Of a DNA stretch of 64,000 nt, positions 17,301-24,527 are shown piece after piece; the stretch's first letter is position 1; each line of letters opens with the position of its first letter. The notes under the pieces were generated by a model, which did no database searches, was not told the DNA's origin, and saw only the letters and a program-made list of their open reading frames with translations. The stretch comes from an uncultured Bacteroidales bacterium (lineage in GTDB: Bacteria > Bacteroidota > Bacteroidia > Bacteroidales > UBA932). Position numbers and translations under genes: made by a program. Location of the stretch: the NCBI GenBank assembly GCA_900320185.1, contig ONRD01000021.1, positions 1-64,000 on the forward strand, read 5' to 3'.

Positions 17301-19667
17301 CTGTCCATACTCAATCTCAGTTTCACCAGACAAGAAAACACTCCTCACCGGAGCATTTAGACCAGAAGTCACTTTCAAAATAGGCAGATCGACCCGAGCA
17401 TTCGCTTTGCCGGCTCTGACAGTGGCTTGCAGGAAATAAAGGCCGTCTGGGCAATCAGACAAATCCAGTTCCAGCGCCTCCTCCGATGTGCCCTCCCGGA
17501 GCGTATTCCCTTCTGAATCCACCAGCCAGTAAGTGACAGGCATCAGGACGGGTGTCTGTCCACTCTTGATGCTCCATGCAATGTGCGCAACAGATTCTGT
17601 CAGTACGGTCTTTTCCAGCGTGGCGCTCTGGATAGTGAAGTCACCCGACGCTGCATTCTCCAGCTCAGCCTTCAGGGAAAGGCCGTAAGAAACCGTGAAC
17701 CGGTGTTCAAAGTCGCGGGTCTCACCCGTCGCATCCAAGGCCTTGATACTCAGGCAATACTCTCCCCGATCCGACAGTTTGAGCGGAATCTGGAAAGAAC
17801 CTTCCTTGTCGATGGTGACAGAACCGCGCCATGACACACTGCCATTTCTAGTGACCAATCCATCTAGCGAGATTCCGTCCACCGGATGACCGGAATAACT
17901 CTCCACTTTACCTTTTACAACGAAGGCGGAATCCGGTAGATATGGTCCCTCCTGCGGGTCGAAGGTTAACTCGAATGTCGGAAGGACGAAATCATCGACC
18001 CGGAAAGATGAACGGGCAAGTGTTTGTTTTTTGTGGACTATTTCAATGTTCCAGAGGCCGTTCCGCTCTCCTTTAGGAATGTCCCATTCCCATGCTACGG
18101 AACCGAATGCATTGGTTTTCAGGTCAATGGCGGCAAGCCGCTTCCGCTCTGTATCGCTGATCAGAACCTTGACATCCTTCCCGGCCGACAGTGTCTTCAC
18201 CTGATCGTGTAAGTCGCCCTCGAACAAGACGGCCTTGGCCTTGAGCGTGTCACCGGGACGGTACGCGCCCCGCTCCTTGAAAACGCGGGCATGGATCGTC
18301 GCCGTCGGAGGCTCAAACGTGTCCTCCGGCTCGGAAACGACGACGACTGCGCTCCGTCGCTCCCCGACCCGGGCCTCCAACAGGGCCGCTTTCCGGCCAA
18401 TCTGTTTCTGGAAGTCGGCCGGCAGGGGCGTAAAGCCTTGGGGGTTCATGGGAATCTCCCGTTCCAGGACCTTATTCTGACGCCGCCCGTACTTAAGACG
18501 GATCGTTGCAGAAGAAACCGGCTCGCCAGTCAGATAATCGGCCACATAGATGGCGTAATCTTCGCCCTGCCGCCGTGCTCCCAGCGAGAGGGTCTGCTTC
18601 ACGTAAGAGGACCGCACCCCATATCCCTCGGAATAGACGTCATATGCGCCGTCCGGCAAAGTCGGAATCGGCGCCTTCACCGTGTCCAGGGCATAGAACC
18701 GTCCGTCACGGTTCCGGAAGGAGACCGTCTTACGGTTTTCGTCCGAGACGAAAGTCAGCGTCACCCGCCCGAAATTGCGACCGGTCAGGACGATTGAATC
18801 CTGCAAGAAACGGATACTCAGCGAGGAGGCCTTAAGGGTGCGACGGATCTCGTCCACGGACAGGTCCACGTACAGGTCCATCCGACGATGGACACCCTTC
18901 TCGGCTTTCTCCATCTTGATGAAAGCCTCGGCATCATCGTAGAGCTTTCTCGCTTCGGCCTCCGTCACATTTGCGTTCCGCCGTAGTTGGAATAGCCGCT
19001 CGTCCAGGATGGCTTTTTCCAAAATGAAGAAGAACGGATCACCGGCATACTGCTTTGCAAGCTTCTTCAAGGCAGCCTCGCGGTCATCTGCCTGCTGGGC
19101 CGCCAGGTACTGCAGGTACGGACGGGCCGGATAGCGGTCGCCGATCTTTTCGTCCAGCAGACGGTATTCCTCGGAGTCGGGAACCAGGTCCGGATGACGC
19201 GTCAGGCGGTCCCAAAGAACCCATTCGAAATCATCCAGGATATCATTCTCGTCCCGGGTTTGCAGAAAAGGAATCATTCGGTCTTGCAGGGCAGGACTGT
19301 AACTGGTTTCCAATTCATCTCTATGGACTTTGGCATACTTGAAGTCCCGGTCCAGCCAACGGTAGGTCAGCAGAGGCTCCCCATAGGACTCTACTGCTTC
19401 CAATAGAGCCGTGCTCAGGGAATCGGTCGATTTCCAATTCTGGCGGGAATACACCCGCTGTTCTTCCCGGCAGGTGCGCAGGAAGTCGTTAGGGAGCCGA
19501 TAAGTGCGAGCCAGAGCCCTGATTTCATGGAGCTTCTCGATCTGGTCGCGTGGCCGGTCCCTACGGCTCAACCGATCATATGCTTTCCACTCCTTGCTCA
19601 AATCCCTGGCCAGAAGGGCAGAAACAGGAAGCAGTAGAAGTGCTATGAGGATGGCGATTCTTTTCAT
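14379..19667 (-). CDS. Bacterial alpha-2-macroglobulin family protein with inserted carboxypeptidase-regulatory-like domain
   Basis: From the ATG at 19667 the protein has 1762 residues with signal peptide MKRIAILIALLLLPVSALLA. The first 400 residues are helical/TPR-like. MG-type beta domains follow (ARVFKERGAYRPGDTLKAKA, the MG2/MG1 signature). Around residues 955-1030 there is a carboxypeptidase-D regulatory-like domain (GVVVDANGEPIIGATVIASG) followed by NEVVVAGYGVRRKTA, which looks like the start of a SusC plug. The A2M core resumes with FEPFLYPDSEGKVDVVF, and the thioester-like alpha/alpha toroid is LLALRQDDGGFAWTEG. No CxEQ thioester motif is visible, so it should not trap proteases covalently. 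It is probably a periplasmic or surface protein of envelope defence or folding. It leads the operon with sigma and anti-sigma genes. Confidence 0.85.
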   Translation of the reverse strand: MKRIAILIALLLLPVSALLARDLSKEWKAYDRLSRRDRPRDQIEKLHEIRALARTYRLPNDFLRTCREEQRVYSRQNWKSTDSLSTALLEAVESYGEPLLTYRWLDRDFKYAKVHRDELETSYSPALQDRMIPFLQTRDENDILDDFEWVLWDRLTRHPDLVPDSEEYRLLDEKIGDRYPARPYLQYLAAQQADDREAALKKLAKQYAGDPFFFILEKAILDERLFQLRRNANVTEAEARKLYDDAEAFIKMEKAEKGVHRRMDLYVDLSVDEIRRTLKASSLSIRFLQDSIVLTGRNFGRVTLTFVSDENRKTVSFRNRDGRFYALDTVKAPIPTLPDGAYDVYSEGYGVRSSYVKQTLSLGARRQGEDYAIYVADYLTGEPVSSATIRLKYGRRQNKVLEREIPMNPQGFTPLPADFQKQIGRKAALLEARVGERRSAVVVVSEPEDTFEPPTATIHARVFKERGAYRPGDTLKAKAVLFEGDLHDQVKTLSAGKDVKVLISDTERKRLAAIDLKTNAFGSVAWEWDIPKGERNGLWNIEIVHKKQTLARSSFRVDDFVLPTFELTFDPQEGPYLPDSAFVVKGKVESYSGHPVDGISLDGLVTRNGSVSWRGSVTIDKEGSFQIPLKLSDRGEYCLSIKALDATGETRDFEHRFTVSYGLSLKAELENAASGDFTIQSATLEKTVLTESVAHIAWSIKSGQTPVLMPVTYWLVDSEGNTLREGTSEEALELDLSDCPDGLYFLQATVRAGKANARVDLPILKVTSGLNAPVRSVFLSGETEIEYGQRIKARLGAGAGPLWAVTTLYAPDGSVLESRMVHLDGVKSLKNLEFIYKGTYPDAVRLEVFYFRDAEQVVHEAVYHRVRHAMDLPLTFSRFQDRTRPSAPYTLSLQTEPNVEMSVAVFDKSLDAMAPSVWSRVDLLPPTFREAWSRTAAGKITGESIMIVPGGVGPVWGVVVDANGEPIIGATVIASGTQRGAITDLEGHFSLDVSIGTILEITSIGYHSASVTAASGMRVVLEEDAQLLNEVVVAGYGVRRKTAIATLSPKIRIPKIRIRGVSSVAVPEDAYVEDMPEISDDDFREVFSEALAFEPFLYPDSEGKVDVVFNTSDKLSTYHVNVFAHDPSMRNAVLRKDLVVTIPVQISVTPPRYLYEEDKYILSASVSNISNDTLSGRLYLRVEMDDAVEERQPTYAQATELTVPAGGTAAALFTITAPPSFQPSFVGWWDDPKLDLRLVFEGDGFTDAVRIPVPVNRAEQSLTESHSALAGPEAVDSLRRMFVNLPGDQAEVTYRMLREVAETGLEQWTAPEDPDALSRSADFYARALLGRDTTGTLASLLALRQDDGGFAWTEGMESSPVVTAALLERFAVLRDRGIAIPDMKETVRYLDNSQFGNWWPMWCGGLSDEQYMDIRAMWSDVPFDLTGVEEKAVRRFRLHDFRRFARKYLTPGRYDYANGWILDKARRVRTLRNLTASEAGIALAKAWGETLFTASRFKKSISNDLISLQQYAVRHPSGGVYYPNAVLPFKGLLSSEVYAHTLLASLLDGPVSDGLKFWLILQNETQSWTGDPAYVDALQAVLTAPDSLLNRQIVTLTASGSVPFADIQASGNGMRIERKFYLEEDGKRTELQTGDTLFVGDKLVARYELWSAENRSFVRVDAFREACFVPVDQLSGQALGYFGPIRVDGLWTRLPQCYRDIRADRTCWWLDVCPEESSTWEESFFITQAGTFTAPVITVESLYASQYRANAAYSAPLSIAYP

Positions 19668-19814
19668 AAACACATTTCCGTTTACTACTAAACGAAGAAC
19701 GACCCAAAATGTAACAAGGTTTTTACTGTCCAATCATGATTTCACCTCCATTGTAACCAACGGTAATGAAAAAAAGCACGATGCCTGGTTCAATGCAACG
19801 TTTTCATGACTCTC

Positions 19815-19822
19815 AAATTTAC
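19815..19822 (-). promoter_or_regulatory. Possible -7 box for the alpha-2-macroglobulin operon
   Basis: The minus strand reads TAAATTTG, about 150 bp upstream of the ATG at 19667, leaving a long leader. Just upstream is an inverted repeat, ACTGGC-N8-GCCAGT (19829-19848), that could be an operator. No -33 TTTG is clear, so confidence is low; an ECF-type promoter would look different. Confidence 0.35.
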
Positions 19823-19859
19823 ATAAAAACTGGCGTTTATAGGCCAGTTGGATAAAAAT

Positions 19860-20370
19860 CAAGACCGCAATCCTATCTTTGTGGCAAAAGCGGACATGGC
19901 ATCACTGCCTGCCGCACGATACTCTAAGTTAAACGGGCTTGGTGTCCCAAAAATTTGAATGCCTATGAGACATAGTATGCGGTCTTGACGTCCACAAAGA
20001 TAGTGTCTTTGCGTGTATTCTCAACGAGAACGGCGTCATTCTTCAAGAAAAATTCGGTGTCCTGACTCCAGAGTTGGAACAATTGGTTGCTACGCTGCAG
20101 GAGTATGATGTCGGAGAAGTGTGTATGGAGAGCACGAGCATCTACTGGATGCCGGTATGGCGAGTCCTAGAGCCATATGTGGCAGAACTGAAATTGGTCA
20201 ACCCCTACTTCATCAAGCAGTTGCCCGGAAAGAAGAGCGACGTGAAGGATGCGGAGTGGATAGCGACCTTCCTGCTGAAGGATCTTATCAGCGGCAGCTA
20301 TGTGCCTGCAGATATCATCCAGCAACTCCGTCAATACGACCGCCGCATCTCTGACCTGAATGCGGAGTGC
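19860..20370 (+). mobile_element. IS110-family insertion sequence remnant (left end and truncated transposase)
   Basis: The 3' boundary is abrupt: IS110 transposase similarity ends near 20370. Upstream of the transposase, 19860-19970 is a non-coding stretch of the size and position in which IS110-group elements encode their bridge RNA. It contains complementary short segments such as GGACA (around 19892) and TGTCC (around 19953). No right end is visible. The edges are approximate. Confidence 0.6.
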
Positions 20371-20478
20371 GTCCGCATCCTGATTTCCAAGATGGAATCA
20401 CTTGGCTTGATTCAGAGAGAAGGCGAAAAGAGAGGAGTGCGCTACCTGCAGACAGCGCGTTTTGAAAGGATGTTCTGA
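19981..20478 (+). pseudogene. Truncated IS110-family DEDD transposase fused to a winged-helix tail
   Basis: The frame opens GLDVHKDSVFACILNENG (first RuvC-like Asp), continues with CMESTSIYWMPVWRVLEP (the DEDD Glu region) and NPYFIKQLPGKKSDVKDAEW (KxSDxxDA, the last acidic pair), then YDRRISDLNAE. This is the N-terminal RuvC-like half of an IS110 recombinase; the serine-bearing C-terminal Tnp domain is absent. The start codon is out of frame: ATG AGA CAT is separated from the conserved frame by one base. After about residue 130 the sequence changes to LISKMESLGLIQREGEKRGV and RYLQTARF, which resembles the winged-helix end of AlbA_2/ATP-binding proteins. It is therefore a chimeric fossil and not functional. 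Confidence 0.8.
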
Positions 20479-20614
20479 TGTCCAAATTGCCCAAAACCAG
20501 CTGAATCTCGATTAAATGTATTGACTCTTAGTCGATTACGGGATGTCCAAACAATGTCCATAATTGCCAGGCACAAGGACTCCGACATATGCGAATCGCT
20601 ATTGACGGTCATGA

Positions 20615-21616
20615 TTATTCTTTTCGGTTTGCCTTGTTGTAAACGGTCAGAAGATAGCGGTTAACGTCTATAATTCCTACCTCGTCGAGGGCTTCGTCGG
20701 CCCATTCCTCGAAATAGTCCCGGCAGCGCTGGAGGATGAATGTCTGGAGAGAAAGGTCTTCCGGACGGGATTCGGCCTCCTTCAAGAGGACTTCCTTGAA
20801 ACGCGGGAAGTCGTATTTGCTCCACCACCACAAGGGGTTGCGGTTCTGGTCGGAGTATTGCTGAACGGTAAGGGTGACTTCTATCTTGAAGTCGTTGATG
20901 CGGAGCACGTCCGGGATGGACCAGTTCATGTGCGTAACCAGGGCGTGGAGAGCATGGCAGATGATAATGTGCTCCAGCGGTGGTATGAGGAGCCAGGCTT
21001 CTCCCCAGGTAGTTCCGTCATCCATCATATTGGCGCAGCCGAGCTGTTCGTCCGTGATGGCCGGTGTGTAGTTTTTTATCTGATCCAAATAGCAGCGGAC
21101 ATCGGCCATACCGGGCTGATACTCTTCCGTCTCCTGAAGGATTGCGGCCATACGGACAAAATCGCTGCCATAGTAGGCGTCATCTTCCAGGCGCAGGACT
21201 GATGACGTGAGGTCGAATTCCGGAACGAGTTTTCCTTCGACAGTAAGGTCATCGTCAAGCTCTTCCCTCGGTACTGAGAGTATCTGGCGAGCCAGGATGG
21301 ATGTTCGCTTGTATGTGCGGTCGGCAAGATCCAGCAGCAACGTGTTGACATTTTCCAGACGGGCGACTTCGGAGGGAGTGCAGTGCTTCTCGAAGAGCAG
21401 GTTCAGAATGTAGCTGCGGTCGCTCATCAGCTCCTGAACGCGCTCGACGGAGTTTTTGTTGCTTGCCCAGCAAAAAAACTTTCTGTAGCCCTTGCCCCCG
21501 GAAGCCAGCGGGTCTCCGGTGATACGAAGGATACGTTTTTCTAGTTGGATAAGCTCGTATTTGAGCTGGACTTCGCTCAGAGAGCGGTAGTCAGGTTCTT
21601 GTTCCCGTGTTTTCAT
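20615..21616 (-). CDS. Hypothetical protein, about 333 aa
   Basis: I do not recognise this protein. It is soluble, with an N-terminal helical region (VQLKYELIQLEKRILRITGD), a Phe-Cys-Trp segment YRKFFCWASNKNSVERVQEL, and an aromatic/acidic C-terminal half (RNPLWWWSKYDFPRFKEVLL, CRDYFEEWADEALDEVG). No signal peptide or transmembrane segment is seen. A TAACTTTG -7 box at 21629-21622 ends only 6 bp before the ATG at 21616, so I prefer this start over the in-frame codon at 21646; translation may begin almost at the transcript's 5' end. It stands alone, between the IS110 remnant and a divergent orphan gene, in an accessory stretch. Confidence 0.65.
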   Translation of the reverse strand: MKTREQEPDYRSLSEVQLKYELIQLEKRILRITGDPLASGGKGYRKFFCWASNKNSVERVQELMSDRSYILNLLFEKHCTPSEVARLENVNTLLLDLADRTYKRTSILARQILSVPREELDDDLTVEGKLVPEFDLTSSVLRLEDDAYYGSDFVRMAAILQETEEYQPGMADVRCYLDQIKNYTPAITDEQLGCANMMDDGTTWGEAWLLIPPLEHIIICHALHALVTHMNWSIPDVLRINDFKIEVTLTVQQYSDQNRNPLWWWSKYDFPRFKEVLLKEAESRPEDLSLQTFILQRCRDYFEEWADEALDEVGIIDVNRYLLTVYNKANRKE

Positions 21617-21621
21617 GGCGG

Positions 21622-21629
21622 CAAAGTTA
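21622..21629 (-). promoter_or_regulatory. -7 box directly before the ATG
   Basis: The minus strand reads TAACTTTG, followed by GCCGCC and the ATG at 21616. This implies a very short or absent leader. Confidence 0.5.
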
Positions 21630-21709
21630 GTACGTATGTCCGCCAAAAAATGGCAGGATGGGATTGCTCTTTATAAATTAGACTGCCAGATTATAGCGGA
21701 TTAACCCTC

Positions 21710-21717
21710 TATCTTTG
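21710..21717 (+). promoter_or_regulatory. -7 box (TATCTTTG)
   Basis: A perfect Bacteroidetes -7 box, 46 bp before the ATG at 21763, divergent from the preceding orphan gene. Confidence 0.65.
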
Positions 21718-21762
21718 TCGGTAAAGAAAACAATTACTATCCTTACTAAATAATAAAGGGGG

Positions 21763-22275
21763 ATGAATTTTATGGCAACTGTTAGTCAAGAGAAACTTAT
21801 CTTAGATGCATTGAAGATAGCCAGAGAGTGCGATGCTGATTATCCCAGGTATGTCACGTTAATTATTGCATTGAATGCGCTTTTAGGCTGGACGGACGGC
21901 AATCAGGTCTATGTCTGGATAAATCAAAACAAAGACAGGTGGGTCACATTATCGTATGTGGGCCGTCTTAAGGACAAGGATTGCCAACAACCATTCAAAG
22001 ACGAGAACCTCTGCTTGCTGCTTTCTGATTCTCAGAAGGCGAACATTGAGGTTAAGCACTATGGATGCCTATTTCAAACCTCCGTGGATTGTCCTCCAAC
22101 TAATCCCATTATTCGCAAAAGTGAACTTCCCGATTGCGAAAAGGACGCTTCATCGGTAACGATTGCATACAAGATTGGTTCAGATAATTGTAAGATTAGC
22201 GAGGAGAAAGTAAAAGCCATCTCCAGCTTTTTTTGCAATAGATTCCCAGGATTAACGGTTTGTTTCTGCGGCTAA
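21763..22275 (+). CDS. Hypothetical protein, 170 aa
   Basis: I do not recognise this protein. It has no signal peptide or membrane helix, is rich in Lys/Asp/Asn and has several cysteines (ECDADY, CLLLSDSQ, HYGCLFQTSVDCPP, CEKDA, FFCNRFPG, VCFCG at the end). An internal ATG at 21772 is an alternative start. It is clearly more AT-rich than the core genes, in keeping with an acquired gene. It converges with the WYL-regulator gene, with a 15-bp gap and no visible terminator between them. Its proximity to the eight-gene operon could be incidental. Confidence 0.6.
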   Translation: MNFMATVSQEKLILDALKIARECDADYPRYVTLIIALNALLGWTDGNQVYVWINQNKDRWVTLSYVGRLKDKDCQQPFKDENLCLLLSDSQKANIEVKHYGCLFQTSVDCPPTNPIIRKSELPDCEKDASSVTIAYKIGSDNCKISEEKVKAISSFFCNRFPGLTVCFCG

Positions 22276-22290
22276 CCCTTTTTGATGTGA

Positions 22291-23199
22291 TTAAGGCCTC
22301 TCTCCATATTGTTCAAGAATACAGTAGGCATAATCAATCACTTCATTACGCAGTGATTCTGGCTCCAGGACTTCGACTTTGTCATAATACTTCATCAGTT
22401 CCATGGCCAAATCCCAGGTTGGTGCCATGTGGTACTCAAGGATGGACCACTGGTCGTTGCTTTCAAGTTCGCGTTGAGACTTATGCAGCGGAAGGGATTG
22501 GAAGTATTTCCATTGCTGAGAAGTCACTTTGAGCAGAACCCGCTGCGGAGGAATTTCATCATCAATCACAACACCATAATGCTCATCAAAGAACTGCTTG
22601 GCATCGAATGATTTAGGGAGCCTAAAGGAAGAATCAAGAATTTCCAAATCTTCTATCCTGTCCAGGGAGAAGAGTCGGGGCTGTTTGTATCTCTCAACTT
22701 TGCCAAGGACATACCAGCGCTGGTGGAATAACTTGACACAATAGGGTGAAAGCTGCACAGAAGAAGCGTTGTCCTTATCATAGTCATGATATTCGATTCT
22801 TAGGACCTTCCCCATTTTCATTGCTTCTATAATGTCGTTGAGATAACGGAACCCGGATGGGATGTCCTCGAAGATAATGCGTGAACGCATATCTGCCGAT
22901 TCTCTGACGGTATTATTCACGGAGATGGAGTTTAACATCCAGTTCCGGAGACCATCTTCGCCCAATTCGTCCTCGTTGGCAATGCAGTACCCTTTGGGTT
23001 TAACGTACTTAATTTCAATTCCAAACTGCTCTGATATTTCCTTGCAGTGATTGAAAAAGGTGCGTTCAGGGAGCGGAGCACCGGTTTCATTCAAACTTGA
23101 TCGCTGCCATTTATTGCTGATTTCGTGGAGGGTAATGTATCTGGCACGGCGGATGGTATCCACCAGCCAAATGTAACGGTTGAAAAAAGTACGCGCCAT
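22291..23199 (-). CDS. WYL-domain transcriptional regulator
   Basis: A 302-residue regulator. The N-terminal winged helix (FNRYIWLVDTIRRARYITLH then LPERTFFNHCKEISEQFGIE) is followed by the WYL domain at about residues 125-205 (LRIEYHDYDKD, SPYCVKLFHQRWYVLGKVER, PRLFSLDRIEDLEIL). The C-terminal WCX extension (VLLKVTSQQWKYFQSLPLHK, WDLAMELMKYYDKVEVLEP) completes it. WYL proteins bind nucleic-acid ligands and often regulate anti-phage loci. It is the last gene of the minus-strand series that begins at 26830, 60 bp after the HNH nuclease gene, so it may be co-transcribed and act as feedback repressor; a private promoter in the 60-bp gap cannot be excluded. The domain call is secure. Confidence 0.88.
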   Translation of the reverse strand: MARTFFNRYIWLVDTIRRARYITLHEISNKWQRSSLNETGAPLPERTFFNHCKEISEQFGIEIKYVKPKGYCIANEDELGEDGLRNWMLNSISVNNTVRESADMRSRIIFEDIPSGFRYLNDIIEAMKMGKVLRIEYHDYDKDNASSVQLSPYCVKLFHQRWYVLGKVERYKQPRLFSLDRIEDLEILDSSFRLPKSFDAKQFFDEHYGVVIDDEIPPQRVLLKVTSQQWKYFQSLPLHKSQRELESNDQWSILEYHMAPTWDLAMELMKYYDKVEVLEPESLRNEVIDYAYCILEQYGERP

Positions 23200-23259
23200 A
23201 AGCTTCCAGATAATGTCCTCGGAGGAGTCTTGAATAATGTAAAAACACGGATACAGAGG

Positions 23260-23952
23260 TTATCGCTCAAATACTATGGCTAGCATAGCTATTCCACCGA
23301 AGTGCCGAATATTGTCATGAACTTCTCGGGATACAAGACGAAGTGTCTCGCAGTCCGGTTCTTCGTGCCAGACCAGATTGAGGCACTCCTTATATTCCTT
23401 GACTTCCTGGACACTCTTGCCCATATTCTTTGCCAGCAGGGCGAACCCGGCCTCGTGAAGATACTGACGGTCACCTATTTCCACGATGTGCCGGATCCCT
23501 TCCTTTCCGAGTTCCCGCTCCCAGTCGAAGACTACTTCCGCTTTTGAGACCGGCCTGAAGTCCGCCCTCCCGTCCGAGAAGGAAATCCCCCGGATATTGT
23601 TCTCTGACTTGATTTGGAACCAAGTCTTGTGAAGCATGTTACTATAACCCTTGTCCGGTGGAATGACAGTGTCATCGGGAATCCATATCGAGTCGCCCGG
23701 CTCACCTGTCCATCGCCCACCTGATGTGGGAATAATCTTCCTGCCACGGTCGCTGAACAACTGTCCCCAGAGGGCGTCCAGCATTCTCTGGTCCCTCTCC
23801 GGCAGCTCATCAAACCGCCTCTGTTTCAGCCCATCATCCCTTATCCCATCCAGCTCCCTCTGGAGCGTTGATAGGCGTTTCGCCTGGGAAGAGAGTAAGA
23901 CATGATCATAGTTGCTACCAATACCTAAAAACTTAAAAAGATTGTCAATCAT
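23260..23952 (-). CDS. Toxin-type HNH nuclease (colicin-DNase/WHH-like family)
   Basis: A protein of about 230 residues. The middle reads GRWTGEPGDSIWIPDDTVIP, then FSDGRADFRPVSKAEVVFD, and the C-terminus has NLVWHEEPDCETLRLVSREV then HDNIRHFGGIAML. The spacing WHE-x2-DC-x-T-x4-V-x3-H-x4-H-x-GG matches the HNH/Endo VII nucleases found as tips of polymorphic toxins (family consensus roughly WHExxDCxTMxLVPxxIHxxxxHxGG), with all three histidines of the consensus present. The N-terminal part is helical; no signal peptide, PAAR, VgrG or other delivery domain is visible. It overlaps nothing, lying 13 bp after the DUF4112-like gene and 60 bp before the WYL gene. An ATG at 23952 is preferred to the GTG at 23958. 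No dedicated immunity protein is recognisable next to it. Confidence 0.75.
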   Translation of the reverse strand: MIDNLFKFLGIGSNYDHVLLSSQAKRLSTLQRELDGIRDDGLKQRRFDELPERDQRMLDALWGQLFSDRGRKIIPTSGGRWTGEPGDSIWIPDDTVIPPDKGYSNMLHKTWFQIKSENNIRGISFSDGRADFRPVSKAEVVFDWERELGKEGIRHIVEIGDRQYLHEAGFALLAKNMGKSVQEVKEYKECLNLVWHEEPDCETLRLVSREVHDNIRHFGGIAMLAIVFER

Positions 23953-23965
23953 AATCACTCCCCTT

Positions 23966-24484
23966 TTAAAACAATCCTTTGAACCATGTTATCAACAGGA
24001 CAATCAGACTTGAGACCAACCTTATTATAATGCACAATATGGTGATCATAATACATGACTTCAAGGCTTTGTTGTTGATTTCCTGGATAATAGATTCATC
24101 TCCTTCTATAAAGCCCACGATGTCTACATAGCTTCGCTTATACGATTTATGGAAGATGTCCAGAACGTCTCCAAAGATTGGAAAAAGTCCTATAGTTAGA
24201 TCAGCTACGGCATTGTAGATAATTGATAATGTCAGTGGTATCGACCTAATTTTAAAGACCGATGTCACGACAAATGGTATAGTCAGTATTGCGGTCAGGA
24301 TGTCTCCGAATCCAGGGATGATAAAACCCAATATAGGATCAAGGAAACTGTAGTCAGCTGCCTTGGCTATACCTTTGAGAAATCTGTAGTCTTGCGAATA
24401 CTGCCATTGAATATCCCTTAAACTATTCATATTTACCATCCAATTATTATTGCCAGTGAAAATGCCGCAAGGCACAGGATCCAT
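23966..24484 (-). CDS. DUF4112-like integral membrane protein
   Basis: A 172-residue membrane protein. It has the DUF4112 landmarks YSFLDPILGFIIPGFGDILT and YNAVADLTIGLFPIFGDVLD, each with the G-x-GD element that precedes a membrane helix, then FHKSYKRSY. A strongly hydrophobic C-terminal helix, CIMITILCIIIRLVSSLIVL, follows. Three to four transmembrane segments are expected in the inner membrane. Starts at 24439 or 24430 are also possible. The biochemical role of DUF4112 is not known. Placed immediately upstream of the HNH nuclease gene (13-bp gap), it could be the delivery, localisation or immunity partner; this is inference from position. Confidence 0.72.
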   Translation of the reverse strand: MDPVPCGIFTGNNNWMVNMNSLRDIQWQYSQDYRFLKGIAKAADYSFLDPILGFIIPGFGDILTAILTIPFVVTSVFKIRSIPLTLSIIYNAVADLTIGLFPIFGDVLDIFHKSYKRSYVDIVGFIEGDESIIQEINNKALKSCIMITILCIIIRLVSSLIVLLITWFKGLF

Positions 24485-24527
24485 GTTATCAATCTGACAT
24501 TTATTTTTCTGATTTCTCTCTCTGCCA

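Noticed and set aside
14379..19667. Thioester-type protease trap
   Set aside because: The CxEQ thioester motif was sought in the C-terminal half and not found, so covalent trapping is not claimed.
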